Of a DNA stretch of 7,434 nt, positions 6,360 to 7,434 are shown piece by piece. The DNA is taken from NCBI GenBank assembly GCA_030625995.1, contig DAOUPU010000117.1:1-7434 (forward strand), given 5' to 3'. The DNA comes from Flavobacteriaceae bacterium. GTDB lineage: Bacteria > Bacteroidota > Bacteroidia > Flavobacteriales > Flavobacteriaceae. The first letter of the stretch is position 1. Every line of letters starts with the position of its first letter. A model generated the notes under the pieces. The model worked only from the letters and a program-made list of their open reading frames with translations. It made no database searches and was not told the DNA's origin. A program made the translations under genes and the position numbers.

Positions 6360-7160
6360 TTACATTTTGTAGTAATTCATGATCAGTTTTTCATAAACCC
6401 GGTCAGGAAGGATCCTTTTAAGAACAATTGAAAATTTTTGCATAAAACTTCCAATTTTATAATGAATCTTTGGATTTGATGTTTCAATTACTTTTTCGAT
6501 AGCTCTTGCCATTTCAATTGGATTACTCCCTTCAGAAACATGACTGTTCATTAAGTCCAGGTTTATCTGATAAACCTCCTTATATGGTGACTCATCAAAT
6601 ACCGGGGTATGATACCGGCCTTCTACTATGTTCGTAGCAACATCTCCCGGCGCCAAATTTGTTACTCTAATGCCGAAATCTTTTACCTCCATACGAATGG
6701 ATTCAGTAATGATTTCCAAGGCACTTTTACATGCAGAATAAATTCCGCGAAAGGGCAGTCCGGTATAACCGGCTATCGATGTAATATTGATGATCAGTCC
6801 GGATTTTTGTTTTCGCATCTGAGGTAAAACCGATTTCATTACTTCAATAGCTCCAAAAAAATTGGTTTCAAAGGCTTTACGAATTTCTTCAGAGGGTGTT
6901 TCCTCTACAGGTCCGGTAATTCCTATCCCTGCATTATTCACTAATACATCTATTTTCCCTTCCTTCTTAAGTATGGTTTGAATGGCATTTTTAATGGAAG
7001 CAATTTCGGTTACATCTAATTGTATTAAAGGAAAATTATAAAGAGCAGGTTTTGGATTTCTACTGGTACCGTACACTTTATAACCCTTTTGAAGTAAGTA
7101 TTCAGCAGTAACTTTTCCAATTCCAGAGGAAGCGCCCGTTATTAAAACAACTTTTGACAT
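6360..7160 (-). CDS. Classical short-chain dehydrogenase/reductase (SDR)
   Basis: The 266-residue protein is a complete Rossmann-fold SDR of the classical type. The cofactor motif TGASSGIG is at 8-15 and NNAG at 75-78. The catalytic tetrad is N100, S128, Y141 and K145 in the YxxxK motif (YSACK). PGDVAT at 171-176 follows the active site. R34 after the second beta strand (GTSRNP) suggests a preference for NADP(H). The last 30-40 residues are basic and hydrophobic, ending in MNYYKM, which might give loose membrane or lipid association. The substrate cannot be told: SDRs with this layout act on many alcohols, ketones and acyl or sterol-like compounds. It lies upstream of tal in the same direction, with a 145-base gap and a separate tal -7 element, so co-transcription is possible but not required. 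I see no strong terminator in that gap. Confidence 0.93.
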   Translation of the reverse strand: MSKVVLITGASSGIGKVTAEYLLQKGYKVYGTSRNPKPALYNFPLIQLDVTEIASIKNAIQTILKKEGKIDVLVNNAGIGITGPVEETPSEEIRKAFETNFFGAIEVMKSVLPQMRKQKSGLIINITSIAGYTGLPFRGIYSACKSALEIITESIRMEVKDFGIRVTNLAPGDVATNIVEGRYHTPVFDESPYKEVYQINLDLMNSHVSEGSNPIEMARAIEKVIETSNPKIHYKIGSFMQKFSIVLKRILPDRVYEKLIMNYYKM

Positions 7161-7165
7161 AGGTG

Positions 7166-7173
7166 CAAATATC
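7166..7173 (-). promoter_or_regulatory. Possible -7 element almost abutting the SDR start codon
   Basis: On the minus strand, GATATTTG (7173 to 7166) matches seven of eight consensus positions (TAnnTTTG) and, like the tal element, is followed by CAC. If used, transcription would start within a few bases of the ATG at 7160, giving a nearly leaderless mRNA. There is no evident -33 element at standard spacing, so the real promoter may lie elsewhere in 7174-7246. Confidence 0.3.
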
Positions 7174-7246
7174 GCATTATTTTAGAAATATGAAAGTAAT
7201 TTGGATAAAGGGTTTTATGTAATCATAATTAAAAAAATATTCATAC

Positions 7247-7271
7247 AAAAAACGAGCTTCAGCTAATGAAG
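7247..7271 (-). terminator. Terminator-like hairpin between the SRP RNA and the SDR gene
   Basis: On the minus strand, CTTCA (7271 to 7267) pairs with TGAAG (7261 to 7257) around a five-base loop. After CTCG come six T (7252 to 7247). Just before it lies another hairpin: GTTCTGAA (7293 to 7286) with TTCAGGAAC (7280 to 7272), one bulged base and a five-base loop. Together they form a tandem hairpin trailer that could stop transcripts leaving the SRP RNA gene before the SDR gene. Confidence 0.4.
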
Positions 7272-7301
7272 GTTCCTGAACTAATTTCAGAACAATAAAA
7301 A

Positions 7302-7398
7302 CGGCAAGCTACCTACATCACACCGCTACAACCTAATACCTTTGCTGCGTTCCCGCCCTGGAGGATTCAAAGGGAGCTGGTTGTGTAGGACTTGCCGC
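7302..7398 (-). ncRNA. ffs: Small bacterial signal recognition particle RNA (4.5S-like)
   Basis: On the minus strand the sequence folds into one long rod. CGGCAAG (7397 to 7391) pairs with CTTGCCG (7308 to 7302), CCTACA (7389 to 7384) with TGTAGG (7317 to 7312), and CAACC (7383 to 7379) with GGTTG (7333 to 7329). The tip carries the conserved SRP domain IV: a GGAA tetraloop (7353 to 7350) closed by GCG/CGC, below it the symmetric internal loop formed by CAGG (7360 to 7357) and AGCA (7346 to 7343). This is the site bound by the Ffh protein. With Ffh it targets nascent inner-membrane proteins to the translocon. The length of about 97 nt fits the small type. Five T (7301 to 7297) directly follow the closing stem and may act as the terminator. 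The 5' end at 7398 fits the promoter position; the exact 3' end is uncertain by a few bases. Confidence 0.93.
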
Positions 7399-7401
7399 CT
7401 G

Positions 7402-7431
7402 CAAATTTACAATCCTTTTGCAATTTACCAA
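7402..7431 (-). promoter_or_regulatory. ffs: Promoter of the SRP RNA gene
   Basis: On the minus strand, TTG (7431 to 7429) is followed after 19 bases by TAAATTTG (7409 to 7402), an exact match to the Bacteroidota -7 consensus at ideal spacing. The predicted start near 7398 coincides with the 5' end of the SRP RNA rod. It is the best promoter in the window, as expected for an abundant stable RNA. Confidence 0.75.
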
Positions 7432-7434
7432 CCA

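Noticed and set aside
7321..7361. The stretch with CTGCGTTCCCGCCC considered as tRNA or rRNA fragment.
   Set aside because: On the minus strand it is the tip of SRP domain IV, and there is no cloverleaf or rRNA context.

Overview
This window looks like chromosome from a low-GC member of the Bacteroidota, most likely a flavobacterium. Three things point that way: a large secreted protein with a C-terminal type IX secretion (T9SS) type B / gliding-motility-associated sorting domain; promoter-like elements of the Bacteroidota form (TTG or TTTG, about 19-21 nt, TAnnTTTG) with little sign of Shine-Dalgarno sequences; and strongly AT-rich intergenic DNA.

Layout, left to right. Positions 1-84 (minus) hold the first 28 codons of a membrane protein that resembles the stomatin/slipin (SPFH) family and runs off the left edge. 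A 275-base AT-rich divergent gap follows. On the plus strand come an Old Yellow Enzyme-type NADH:flavin oxidoreductase (360-1550) with a four-cysteine tail, and a secreted multidomain T9SS cargo protein (1725-4484; propeller-like N-terminal region, PKD domain, tandem cysteine-containing modules, T9SS type B tail). These converge on three minus-strand protein genes: a lipoprotein alpha/beta-hydrolase (4578-5405), a small TalC-type transaldolase (5561-6214) and a classical short-chain dehydrogenase (6360-7160). At the right edge, also minus, is a structured RNA recognised as the small bacterial signal recognition particle RNA (about 7302-7398), with its own promoter and a T-run immediately after its closing stem.

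The genes look like independent transcription units rather than one pathway. The gaps are 93-275 bases, a good intrinsic terminator follows the transaldolase, and several genes have separate promoter-like elements. The common themes are housekeeping (SRP RNA, pentose-phosphate transaldolase, redox enzymes) and the cell envelope or surface (slipin-like protein, lipoprotein hydrolase, T9SS cargo).

I saw no CRISPR array, insertion sequence, tRNA, rRNA, phage gene or defence module, and I do not see strong evidence for an undescribed system. The points most worth a second look are the SRP RNA unit, the overlap of a terminator and a promoter between the transaldolase and the hydrolase gene, the cysteine tail of the flavin oxidoreductase, and the domain mosaic and start codon of the T9SS protein.
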